DNA of 64,000 bases from Salvelinus alpinus (taxonomy: Eukaryota > Chordata > Actinopteri > Salmoniformes > Salmonidae): the NCBI RefSeq assembly GCF_045679555.1, contig NC_092091.1:94080584-94144583 (forward strand), written 5' to 3'. The translations under genes were made by a program, and so were the position numbers. This document shows positions 9,881 through 23,300 of the stretch, piece by piece (within the stretch, counting starts at the first letter, position 1; each line of letters opens with the position of its first letter). Under the pieces are notes generated by a model that saw only the letters and a program-made list of their open reading frames with translations, was not told where the DNA came from and searched no databases.

Positions 9881-12800
9881 GTAAGTTGTCAAGAGGGGGT
9901 AAAATTATAACTAGTTTACTAACAACAACTCAAATGTTTTTTAACTTTTGGTTTCGGCCCAAGTCACAAGTTCGCTAACTGACGTTAACTGTTATAGTAC
10001 ACAGCTAAACAATAAGTTAACAAGCGGATACAGTAAATGAAACGTTATTTATCCGGTATACACTCACTACTGTAAGTCTCTCTGGATAATACCGTCTGCT
10101 AAATGACTAAAATGTATTTGAACAATGTTTTGTTCAATTTCTGTTGTCAGCTAGCTAGCTAACTAAGTTAGCCTTGGTTTTCTAGCAATGTACATCCCTT
10201 TTTCACTTAAGATACATCGCTGACACAGTAAAGTTATTTATTTATGAAACAATAGCCAGCTAACGTCATTAGTTTAAATACAAAGTAGGACATTTTCTAG
10301 GAAGACTAGCTAGTGACCATGATTGAAGACTGGTGTCTTCCAAGAACAGGATGTATCGACTATTGTCAGCTACATTGTATTTTGCTACATGTTTACATAG
10401 ACAGACTCTCTAATGACTCATTCGCCATGTACTTGCCTACGCCCGTTATATTTGGCAACATACAGTAGCAGGAAGAAGCAGGGTAGTATTGCTGGAGCAA
10501 CTAGCCCCCAATTACGAGGAGCTACTGTAGCTAGCTGGGCATTGTAATCTGTTTTAAACGGAGACGGGACGCCACCAATCAAGCAGAAATGGGAGAAGTA
10601 CATGTGATTTAATTATCCTCTTAACATAACGTTACCCCCTAATAAGTCTCCGGCATGTGGCTGGGAATGAGATGGGATGGACAGTGATGTGTGTGTACAT
10701 TACTATCATGAGTTTGCCTCACATGGCTTCACTTTCCCTCTCCCCTTCTTCCCCTCCTCACCCCTCTCCCTTCTTCCCCTCCTCACCCCTCTCCCTTCTT
10801 CCCCTCCTCACCCCTCTCCCCTCTTCCCCTCCCTCACCCCTCTCCCCTCTTCTTCTCCCTCACCCCTCTTCCCCTCCTCACCCCTCTCCCTTCTTCCCCT
10901 CACCCCTCTCCCCTCTTCCCCTCCTCACCCCTCTCCCCTCTTCCCCTCCTCACCCCTCTCCCCTCTTCCCCTCCCTCACCCCTCTTCCCCTCCCTCACCC
11001 CTCTCCTCTTCTTCCCCTCCCTCACCCCTCTCCCTTCTTCCCCTCCCTCACCCCTCTTCCCCTCCCTCTCCCCCTCCCTCACCCTTCAAAGAGGGGGCTA
11101 TGGAGGATCTGCAGAGATGATTCTGTACACACACACACACTCCAGGGATTGACATTAATGTCTGAAAAGCACTCGCTCATTGGTGAAATCAGGAGTTTTG
11201 TTGATGTTGATTGATTGCCGCCCGAAGAAGATTGTGATCACCTGTAAAATGTAAAATAGCTGTTTTCACCTTCACACAGGGGAGGAACAAGAAACACCAG
11301 CTTACTGGGATTCAATGCATTTCGGTTGTTATCAGTAAAAAACAATCATCCCAATGGGCCAAGCTCAACTGGTGTGACACCGGGCAATAGGGCAACCCTG
11401 CCCTCTCCCTCAACCTTCAAAGAGGAGGCTCTGGAGGACGATCCTGTTCACCTGTAACCCTCCTCTCCCCTCCTGTAGAACCCCCAGACAGTGGCGTTGG
11501 TGCAGGGCCTGGTGAAGGAGGGGGGGGGGGGGGGGGATCCTGTTCACCTGTAACCCTCCTCTCCCCTCCTGTAGAACCCCCAGACAGTGGTGTTGGTGCA
11601 GGGCCTGGTGAAGGAGGGGGGGGGATCCTGTTCACCTGTAACCCTCCTCTCCCCTCCTGTAGAACCCCCAGACAGTGGTGTTGGTGCAGTGCCTGGTGAA
11701 GGAGGGGGAGGAGGATCCTGTAACCCTCCTCTCCCCTCCTGTAGAACCCCCAGACAGTGGCGTTGGTGCAGTGCCTGGTGAAGGAGGGGGAGGAGGATCC
11801 TGTAACCCTCCTCTCCCCTCCTGTAGAACCCCCAGACAGTGGCGTTGGTGCAGGGCCTGGTGAAGGGGGGGATCCTGTTCACCTGTAACCCTCCTCTCCC
11901 CTCCTGTAGAACCCCCAGACAGTGGCGTTGGTGCAGGGCCTGGTGAAGGAGGGGGAGGAGGATCCTGTACACCTGTAACCCTCCTCTCCCCTCCTGTAGA
12001 ACCCCCAGACAGTGGCGTTGGTGCAGGGCCTGGTGAAGGAGAGGGCGGTTGGGGAGCTGCGGAGGTGTTTTGGCTCTAGGATGGAGTTTGGGACGGCTGG
12101 CCTCAGAGCTGCCATGGGACCAGGGATCTCCTGTATGAACGACCTCACCATCATACAGACCACACAGGTATGACCTACGACCTCACCATCATACAGATCA
12201 CACAGGTATGACCTACGACCTCACCATCATACAGACCACACAGGTATGACCTACGACCTCCCCATCATACAGACCACACAGGTATGACCTACGACCTCCC
12301 CATCATACAGACCACACAGGTATGACCTACGACCTCCCCGTCATTCAGACCACACAGGTATGACCTACGACCTCACCGTCATACAGACCACACAGGTATG
12401 ACCTACGACCTCACCATCATACAGACCACACAGGTATGACCTACGACCTCCCCATCATACAGACCACACAGGTATGACCTACGACCTCGTCATCATACAG
12501 ACCACACAGGTATGACCTACGACCTCGTCATCATACAGACCACACAGGTATGACCTACGACCTCACCATCATACAGACCACACAGGTATGACCTACGACC
12601 TCACCATCATACAGACCACACATGTATGACCTACGACCTCACCATCATACAGACCACACAGGTATGACCTACGACCTCGTCATCATTCAGACCACACAGG
12701 TATGACCTACGACCTCACCATCATACAGACCACAGGTGTGACCTACGACCTCACCATCATACAGACCACACAGGTATGACCTACGACCTCACCATCATAC

Positions 12801-15800
12801 AGACCACAGGTGTGACCTACGACCTCCCCATCATACAGACCACACAGGTATGACCTACGACCTCACCATCATACAGACCACACAGGTATGACCTACGACC
12901 TCACCATCATACAGACCACACAGGTATGACCTACGACCTCCCCATCATACAGACCACACAGGTATGACCTACGACCTCACCATCATACAGACCACACAGG
13001 TATGACCTACGACCTCACCATCATACAGACCACACAGGTATGACCTACGACCTCATCATTATACAGACCACACAGGTATGACCTACGACCTCACCATCAT
13101 ACAGACCACACAGGTATGACCTACGACCTCATCATTATACAGACCACACAGGTATGACCTACGACCTCACCATCATACAGACCACACAGGTATGACCTAC
13201 GACCTCACCATCATACAGACCACACATGTATGACCTACGACCTCACCATCATACAGACCACACAGGTATGACCTACGACCTCGTCATCATTCAGACCACA
13301 CAGGTATGACCTACGACCTCACCATCATACAGACCACAGGTGTGACCTACGACCTCACCATCATACAGACCACACAGGTATGACCTACGACCTCACCATC
13401 ATACAGACCACAGGTGTGACCTACGACCTCCCCATCATACAGACCACAGGTATGACCTACGACCTCCCCATCATACAGACCACAGGTGTGACCTACGACC
13501 TCACCATCATACAGACCACAGGTATGACCTACGACCTCCCCATCATACAGACCACAGGTATGACCTACGACCTCCCCATCATACAGACCACAGGTGTGAC
13601 CTACGACCTCCCCATCATACAGACCACAGGTATGACCTACGACCTCCCCATCATACAGACCACAGGTGTGACCTACGACCTCACCATCATACAGACCACA
13701 GGTGTGACCTACGACCTCCCCATCATACAGACCACAGGTATGACCTACGACCTCCCCATCATACAGACCACAGGTGTGACCTACGACCTCACCATCATAC
13801 AGACCACAGGTATGACCTACGACCTCCCCATCATACAGACCACAGGTATGACCTACGACCTCCCCATCATACAGACCACAGGTATGACCTACGACCTCCC
13901 CATCATACAGACCACAGGTGTGACCTACGACCTCCCCATCATACAGACCACAGGTATGACCTACGACCTCCCCATCATACAGACCACAGGTGTGACCTAC
14001 GACCTCCCCATCATACAGACCACAGGTATGACCTACGACCTCACCATCATACAGACCACAGGTGTGACCTACGACCTCCCCATCATACACACACACTGGT
14101 CATTGGCTCCTCCTGATTATGTGATGTCAATGATTTTTTAAAATGTTTCTCTCTGTCTGTTTCTGTCTCTCTCCTCTCTCCTCTCCTCTCTCTCCCTCCC
14201 CCTCTCCTCTCTCTCCCTCCCTCTCTCCTCTCTCTCCTCCCTCTTTCTCCTCTCCCTCCCCCCTCTCCTCTCTCCCTCCCCCTCCCCTCTCTCTCCCTCC
14301 CCCCTTTCCTCTCTCTCTCCTCTCTCCTCTCCTCTCTCTCTCTCCTCCCCCTCTCTCCTCCCAGGGGTTCTGTAAGTATCTGGAGCACTGTTTCGGGGAG
14401 GGTCTGAAGGAGAGGGGGGTGGTGGTAGGGTTCGATGCCCGTGCCCACCCTCCCAGTGGAGGCAGCAGTAAACGTTTTGCCAGCCTGGCAGCCGCCGTGT
14501 TCGTCAGCCGAGGAGTCCCTGTCCACCTGTTCTGTGACATCACACCCACACCCTTCGTGGTACGCCTGTTTATATAATAACACGCCTGTTTATATAATAA
14601 CACGCCTGTTTATATAATAACACGCCTGTTTATATAATAACACGCCCCTGTTTATATAATAACACGCCCCTGTTTATATAATAACACGCCCCTGTTTATA
14701 TAATAACACGCCCTGTTTATATAATAACACGCCCCTGTTTATATAATAACACGCCCTGTTTATATAATAACACGCCCTGTTTATATAATAACACGCCCCT
14801 GTTTATATAATAACACGCCCCTGTTTATATAATAACACGCCCCCTGTTTATATAATAACGCCCCTGTTTATATAATAACACGCCCCTGTTTATATAATAA
14901 CACGCCCCTGTTTATATAATAACACGCCCCTGTTTATATAATAACACGCCCCTGTTTATATAATAACACGCGTCTGTTTATATAATAACACGCCCCTGTT
15001 TATATAATAACACGCCCTGTTTATATAATAACACGCCCCTGTTTATATAATAACACGCCCCTGTTTATATAATAACACGCCCCTGTTTATATAATAACAC
15101 GCCCCTGTTTATATAATAACACGCCCCTGTTTATATAATAACACGCCCCTGTTTATATAATAACACGCCCCTGTTTATATAATAACACGCCCCTGTTTAT
15201 ATAATAACACGCCCTGTTTATATAATAACACGCCCTGTTTATATAATAACACGCCCTGTTTATATAATAACACGCCCCTGTTTATATAATAACACGCCCC
15301 TGTTTATATAATAACACGCCCCTGTTTATATAATAACACGCCCCTGTTTATATAATAACACGCCCCTGTTTATATAATAACACGCCCCTGTTTATATAAT
15401 AACACGCCCCTGTTTATATAATAACACGCCCCTGTTTATATAATAACACGCCCCTGTTTATATAATAACGCCCCTGTTTATATAATAACACGCCCCTGTT
15501 TATATAATAACACGCCCCTGTTTATATAATAACACGCCCCTGTTTATATAATAACACGCCCCTGTTTATATAATAACACGCCTCTGTTTATATAATAACA
15601 CGCCTCTGTTTATATAATAACACGCCCTGTTTATATAATAACACGCCCTGTTTATATAATAACACGCCCCTGTTTATATAATAACACGCCCCTGTTTATA
15701 TAATAACACGCCCCTGTTTATATAATAACACGCCCCTGTTTATATAATAACACGCCCCTGTTTATATAATAACGCCCCTGTTTATATAATAACACGCCCC

Positions 15801-18800
15801 TGTTTATATAATAACACGCCCCTGTTTATATAATAACACGCCCTGTTTATATAATAACACGCCCTGTTTATATAATAACACGCCCCTGTTTATATAATAA
15901 CACGCCCCTGTTTATATAATAACACGCCCCTGTTTATATAATAACACGCCCCTGTTTATATAATAACACGCCCCTGTTTATATAATAACACGCGTCTGTT
16001 TATATAATAACACGCGTCTGTTTATATAATAACACGCGTCTGTTTATATAATAACACGCCCTGTTTATATAATAACACGCCCCTGTTTATATAATAACAC
16101 GCCCCTGTTTATATAATAACACGCCCCTGTTTATATAATAACACGCCCCTGTTTATATAATAACACGCGTCTGTTTATATAATAACACGCCCCTGTTTAT
16201 ATAATAACACGCCCCTGTTTATATAATAACACGCCTCTGTTTATATAATAACACGCCCCTGTTTATATAATAACACGCCCCTGTTTATATAATAACACGC
16301 CCCTGTTTATATAATAACGCCCCTGTTTATATAATAACACGCATCTGTTTATATAATAACACGCCCCTGTTTATATAATAACACGCCCCTGTTTATATAA
16401 TAACACGCCCCTGTTTATATAATAACACGCCCCTGTTTATATAATAACACGCCCCTGTTTATATAATAACACGCCCCTGTTTATATAATAACACGCCCCT
16501 GTTTATATAATAACACGCCCCTGTTTATATAATAACACGCCCCTGTTTATATAATAACACGCCCCTGTTTATATAATAACACGCCCCTGTTTATATAATA
16601 ACACGCCCCTGTTTATATAATAACACGCCCCTGTTTATATAATAACACGCCCCTGTTTATATAATAACACGCGTCTGTTTATATAATAACACGCCCCTGT
16701 TTATATAATAACACACCCCTGTTTATATAATAACACACCCCTGTTTATATAATAACACGCCCCTGTTTATATAATAACACGCCCCTGTTTATATAACAAC
16801 ACGCCCCTGTTTATATAATAACACGCCCTGTTTATATAATAACACGCGTCTGTTTATATAACAACACGCCCCTGTTTATATAATAACACGCCCCCGTTTA
16901 TATAATAACACGCCCCCGTTTATATAATAACACGCCCCCGTTTATATAATAACACGCCCCCGTTTATATAATAACACGCCCTGTTTATATAATAACACGC
17001 GTCTGTTTATATAACAACACGCCCCCGTTTATATAATAACACGCCCCCGTTTATATAATAACACGCCCCCGTTTATATAATAACACGCCCCCGTTTATAT
17101 AATAACACGCCCCCGTTTATATAATAACACGCCCTGTTTATATAATAACACGCGTCTGTTTATATAACAACACGCCCCCGTTTATATAATAACACGCCCC
17201 CGTTTATATAATAACACGCCCCTGTTTATATAACAACACGCCCCTGTTTATATAATAACACGCCCCTGTTTAAATAATAACACGCCCCTGTTTATATAAT
17301 AACACGCCCCTGTTTATATAATAACACGCCCTGTTTATATAACAACACGCCCCTGTTTATATAATAACACGCCCTGTTTATATAATAACACGCCCCTGTT
17401 TATATAATAACACGCCCCTGTTTATATAATAACACGCCCTGTTTATATAATAACACGCCCCTGTTTATATAATAACACGCCCCTGTTTATATAATAACAC
17501 GCGTCTGTTTATATAATAACACGCGTCTGTTTATATAACAACACGCCCTGTTTATATAATAACACGCCCCTGTTTATATAATAACACGCGTCTGTTTATA
17601 TAATAACACGCCCCTGTTTATATAATAACACGCCCCTGTTTATATAATAACACGCCCCTGTTTATATAATAACACGCCCCTGTTTATATAATAACACGCC
17701 CCTGTTTATATAATAACACGCCCCTGTTTATATAATAACACGCCCCTGTTTATATAATAACGCCCGTTTATATAATAACACGCCCCTGTTTATATAATAA
17801 CACGCCCCTGTTTATATAATAACACGCCCCTGTTTATATAATAACACGCCCCTGTTTATATAATAACACGCCCCTGTTTATATAATAACACGCCCCTGTT
17901 TATATAATAACGCCCGTTTATATAATAACACGCCCCTGTTTATATAATAACACGCCCCTGTTTATATAATAACACGCCCCTGTTTATATAATAACACGCC
18001 CCTGTTTATATAATAACACGCCCCTGTTTATATAATAACGCCCGTTTATATAATAACACGCCCCTGTTTATATAATAACACGCCCCTGTTTATATAATAA
18101 CACGCCCCTGTTTATATAATAACATGCCCCTGTTTATATAATAACACGCCCCTGTTTATATAATAACACGCCCCTGTTTATATAATAACACGCCCCTGTT
18201 TATATAATAACACGCCCCTGTTTATATAATAACACGCCCCTGTTTATATAATAACACGCCCTGTTTATATAATAACACGCCCCTGTTTATATAATAACAC
18301 GCCCCTGTTTATATAATAACACGCCCCTGTTTATATAATAACACGCCCCTGTTTATATAATAACACGCCCCTGTTTATATAATAACACGCCCCTGTTTAT
18401 ATAATAACACGCCCCTGTTTATATAATAACACGCCCCTGTTTATATAATAACACGCCCCTGTTTATATAATAACACGCCCCTTGTTTATATAATAACACG
18501 CCCCTGTTTATATAATAACACGCCCCTGTTTATATAATAACACGCCCCTGTTTATATAATAACACGCCCTGTTTATATAATAACACGCCCCTGTTTATAT
18601 AATAACACTCCCCTGTTTATATAATAACACGCCCCTGTTTATATAATAACACGCCCCTGTTTATATAATAACACGCCCCTGTTTATATAATAACACGCCC
18701 CTGTTTATATAATAACACACCCTGTTTATATAATAACACGCCCCTGTCACGCCCCCAACCCCATGATACTCAGTAACCAAGTATCATGCCAATCCCATGA

Positions 18801-20277
18801 TACTCAGTAACCAAGTATCATGCCAACCCCATGATGCTCAGTAACCAAGTATCATGCCAACCCCATGATACTCAGTAACCAAGTATCATGCCAACCCCAT
18901 GATGCTCAGTAACCAAGTATCATGCCAACCCCATGATACTCAGTAACCAAGTATCATGCCAACCCCATGATGCTCAGTAACCAAGTATCATGCCAACCCC
19001 ATGATACTCAGTAACCAAGTATAATGCCAGCCCCATGATACTCAGTAACCAAGTATCATGCCAACCCCATGATACTCAGTAACCAAGTATCATGCCAACC
19101 CCATGATACTCAGTAACCAAGTATCATGCCAACCCCATGATATCCAGTAACCAAGTATCATGCCAACCCCATGATACCCAGTAACCAAGTATCATGCCAA
19201 CCCCATGATACTCAGTAACCAAGTATCATGCCAACCCCATGATGCTCAGTAACCAAGTATCATGCCAACCCCATGATATCCAGTAACCAAGTATCATGCC
19301 AACCCCATGATGCTCAGTAACCAAGTATCATGCCAACCCCATGATACTCAGTAACCAAGTATCATGCAACCCCATGATATCCAGTAACCAAGTATCATGC
19401 CAACCCCATGATATACAGTAACCAAGTATCATGCCAACCCCATGATGCTCAGTAACCAAGTATCATGCCAACCCCATCATACTCAGTAACCAAGTATCAT
19501 GCCAACCCCATGATATACAGTAACCAAGTATCATGCCAACCCCATCATACTCAGTAACCAAGTATCATGCCAACCCCATAATATACAGTAACCAAGTATC
19601 ATGCCAACCCCATGATATCCAGTAACCAAGTATCATGCCAACCCCATGATGCTCAGTAACCAAGTATCATGCCAACCCCATGATACTCAGTAACCAAGTA
19701 TCATGCAACCCCATGATATCCAGTAACCAAGTATCATGCCAACCCCATGATATACAGTAACCAAGTATCATGCCAACCCCATGATGCTCAGTAACCAAGT
19801 ATCATGCCAACCCCATCATACTCAGTAACCAAGTATCATGCCAACCCCATGATATACAGTAACCAAGTATCATGCCAACCCCATCATACTCAGTAACCAA
19901 GTATCATGCCAACCCCATAATATACAGTAACCAAGTATCATGCCAACCCCATCATACTCAGTAACCAAGTATCATGCCAACCCCATGATACTCAGTAACC
20001 AAGTATCATGCCAACCCCATCATACTCAGTAACCAAGTATCATGCCAACCCCATGATGCTCAGTAACCAAGTATCATGCCAACCCCATGATACTCAGTAA
20101 CCAAGGGCAACGGCAGTGTAAGGGTCCAGATATAAGAACACACTGGCTTTTCACGCTTTTACCAGGCGGAGTCTTAAGTCGACCTTTCACCTGTCTCTGG
20201 AGAGTGTTTTTTTTGCATTTGTTACTTTGCTGTTTGCAGGGTAGAATAAACACACACACACACACGTGTCATGTGTG

Positions 20278-20329
<52 letters not shown>

Positions 20330-23300
20330 ATAACGGTCTCTCTCTCCAGCCCTTCACTGTGTCTCATCTGGGTCTGTGTGCTGGCGTCATGGTAACCGCC
20401 TCCCACAACCCCAAACAGGACAACGGCTACAAGGTAACATTCATTATCTTATTGATCTCAGGTGTATTGGTCTGTTTTCTGTTGAGCAGTTTATAGATGT
20501 ATTAGACCAGTGTAAAGTAGCCTCTCTCTCTCCCCCCTCCCCGTCTCTCTCTCTCCCCCCTCCCCGTCTCTCTCTCCCCCCCCCCGTCTCTCTCTCCCCC
20601 CCTCCCCGTCTCTCTCTCCCCCCCTCCCCGTCTCTCTCTCCCCCCCCCCCCGTCTCTCTCTCTCCCCCCTCCCCGTCTCTCTCTCCCCCCCCTCCCCGTC
20701 TCTCTCTCTCCCCCGTCTCTCTCTCTCCCCCCTCCCCCCCCCCTCCCCGTCTCTCTCTCCCCCCCTCCCCGTCTCTCTCTCTCCCCCCTCCCCGTCTCTC
20801 TCTCTCCCCCCTCCCCGTCTCTCTCTCTCCCCCCTCCCCGTCTCTCTCTCTCCCCCCTCCCCGTCTCTCTCTCTCCCCCCTCCCCGTCTCTCTCTCTCCC
20901 CTCCCCGTCTCTCTCTCTCCCCCCTCCCTGTCTCTCTCTCCCCCCTCCCTGTCTCTCTCTCTCCCCCTCCCCGTCTCTCTCCCCCTCCCCGTCTCTCCCT
21001 CCCCCTCCGTCTCTCTCTCTCTCTCCCCCGTCTCTCTCTCTCTCTCCCCCGTCTCTCTCTCTCTCTCTCTCTCTCTCTCCCCCCTCCCTCTCTCTCTCTC
21101 TCTCTCCCCCCTCCCTCCCTCTCTCTCTCTCCCCCCCTCCCTCCCTCCCTCTCTCTCTCTCCCCCTCCCTCCCTCTCTCTCTCTCCCCCCTCCCTCCCTC
21201 TCTCTCTCTCCCCCTCCCTCCCTCTCTCTCTCTCCCCCCTCCCTCCCTCTCTCTCTCTCTCTCTCCCCCTCCCTGTCTCTCTCTCTCTCCCCCTCCCTGT
21301 CTCTCTCTCTCTCCCCCTCCCTGTCTCTCTCTCTCTTCCCCTCCCTCTCTCTCTCCCCCTCCCTGTCTCTCTCTCTCCCCCTCCCTGTCTCTCTCTCTCT
21401 CCCTCCGTTTCTCTCTCTCTCTCCCCCTCCCTGTCTCTCTCTCTCTTCCCCCTCCCCGTCTCTCTCTCTCTTCCCCCTCCCCCTCCCTGTCTCTCTCTTC
21501 CCCTCCCCCTCCCTGTCCCTCTCTTCCCCCTCCCCGTCTCTCTCTCTCTCCCCCCTCCCCGTCTCTCTCTCTCCCCTCCCCGTCTCTCTCTCTCCCCCCT
21601 CCCCGTCTCTCTCTCTCCCCCCTCCCCGTCTCTCTCTCCCCCCTCCCCGTCTCTCTCTCCCCCCTCCCCGTCTCTCTCTCCCCCCTCCCCGTCTCTCTCT
21701 CCCCCCTCCCCGTCTCTCTCTCCCCCCTCCCCGTCTCTCTCTCCCCCCTCCCCGTCTCTCTCTCTCCCCTCCCCGTCTCTCTCTCTCCCCTCCCCCCGTC
21801 TCTCTCTCTCCCCTCCCCCCGTCTCTCTCTCTCCCCCTCCCCCCGTCTCTCTCTCTCCCCTCCCCGTCTCTCTCTCTCCCCCCTCCCCGTCTCTCTCTCT
21901 CCCCCCTCCCCGTCTCTCTCTCCCCCCTCCCCGTCTCTCTCTCCCCCCTCCCCGTCTCTCTCTCTCCCCCCTCCCCGTCTCTCTCTCTCCCCCTCCCCGT
22001 CTCTCTCTCTCCCCCCTCCCCGTCTCTCAGGTGTATTGGGAGAACGGTGCCCAGATCGTGCCACCCCATGATAAGGGCATCTCTGTAACCATCGAGGCGA
22101 ACCTGGAGCCCTGGCCTGAGTCCTGGGACGTAACCTCTCTCTCTCACAACCCTCTGCTGAAGGACCCTTACCAAGACATCCACACAGAGTACTACCAGAC
22201 CATCCAGCAGCACTGTCACCACAGGTAACACACCTCTACTACCTGACCATCCAGCAGCACTGTCACCACAGGTAACACACACACCTCTAACTCTCCCCGT
22301 CTCCCGTCTAACCCGTCTCCCCTCTAACCCCTCGTCTCCCCTCTAACCCCTCGTCTCCCCTCTAACCCCTCGTCTCTCCTCTAACCCCTCGTCTCCCCTC
22401 TAACCACATGTCTCCCCTCCTTTCAGGGACATCAACAAGAGTTCAGAGGTGAAGATCGTACACACCTCCGTGCACGGAGTCGGACACGCCTTCGTCCAAT
22501 CAGCTTTCAAGGCCTTTGACCTCCGACCCCCGTACGCCGTAGAGGAGCAGAAAGACCCTGATCCCGAGTTCCCCACCGTCAAATACCCGAACCCTGAAGA
22601 GGGGAAGGGGGTCCTGGTGAGTAATATCAACCCTGAGGAAGGGGGTCCTGGTCAGTAATATCAACCCTGAGGAAGGGGGTCCTGGTCAGTAATATCAACC
22701 CTGAGGAAGGGAAGGGGGTCCTGGTCAGTAATATCAACCCTGAGGAAGGGGGTCCTGGTGAGTAATATCAACCCTGAGGAAGGGAGGGGGGTCCTGGTCA
22801 GTAATATCAACCCTGAGGAAGGGAAGGGGGTCCTGGTCAGTAATATCAACCCTGAAGAAGGGGGTCCTGGTGAGTAATATCAACCCTGAGGAAGGGAGGG
22901 GGGTCCTGGTCAGTAATATCAACCCTGAGGAAGGGAAGGGGGTCCTGGTCAGTAATATCAACCCTGAGGAAGGGAAGGGGGTCCTGGTCAGTAATATCAA
23001 CCCTGAGGAAGGGAAGGGGGTCCTGGTCAGTAATATCAACCCTGAGGAAGGGAAGGGGGTCCTGGTCAGTAATATCAACCCTGAGGAAGGGAAGGGGGTC
23101 CTGGTCAGTAATATCAACCCTGAGGAGGGGAAGGGGGTCCTGGTCAGTAATATCAACCCTGAGGAAGGGGGGTCCTGGTCAGTAATATCAACCCTGAGGA
23201 AGGGAAGGGGGTCCTGGTGAGTAATATCAACCCTGAGGAAGGGAAGGGGGTCCTGGTCAGTAATATCAACCCTGAGGAGGGGAAGGGGGTCCTGGTCAGT

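Noticed and set aside
12168-14086. 36-38 bp direct repeats resembling CRISPR repeat length
   Set aside because: Head-to-tail minisatellite derived from the exon 2 edge, no spacers.
13347-14141. Overlapping 250-codon ORFs on both strands
   Set aside because: 36-bp unit array in pgm2 intron 2; the frame is not reachable from exon 2 because a TGA follows the donor.
18756-20105. CRISPR-like array of 34-bp units with palindromes
   Set aside because: Repeats are contiguous with no unique spacers, no cas genes, and the window is vertebrate.
20376-22282. ORFs of 520-612 codons on both strands (SLSPPS and RERDGEGG repeats)
   Set aside because: Polypyrimidine intron of pgm2; open frames on both strands follow from composition.
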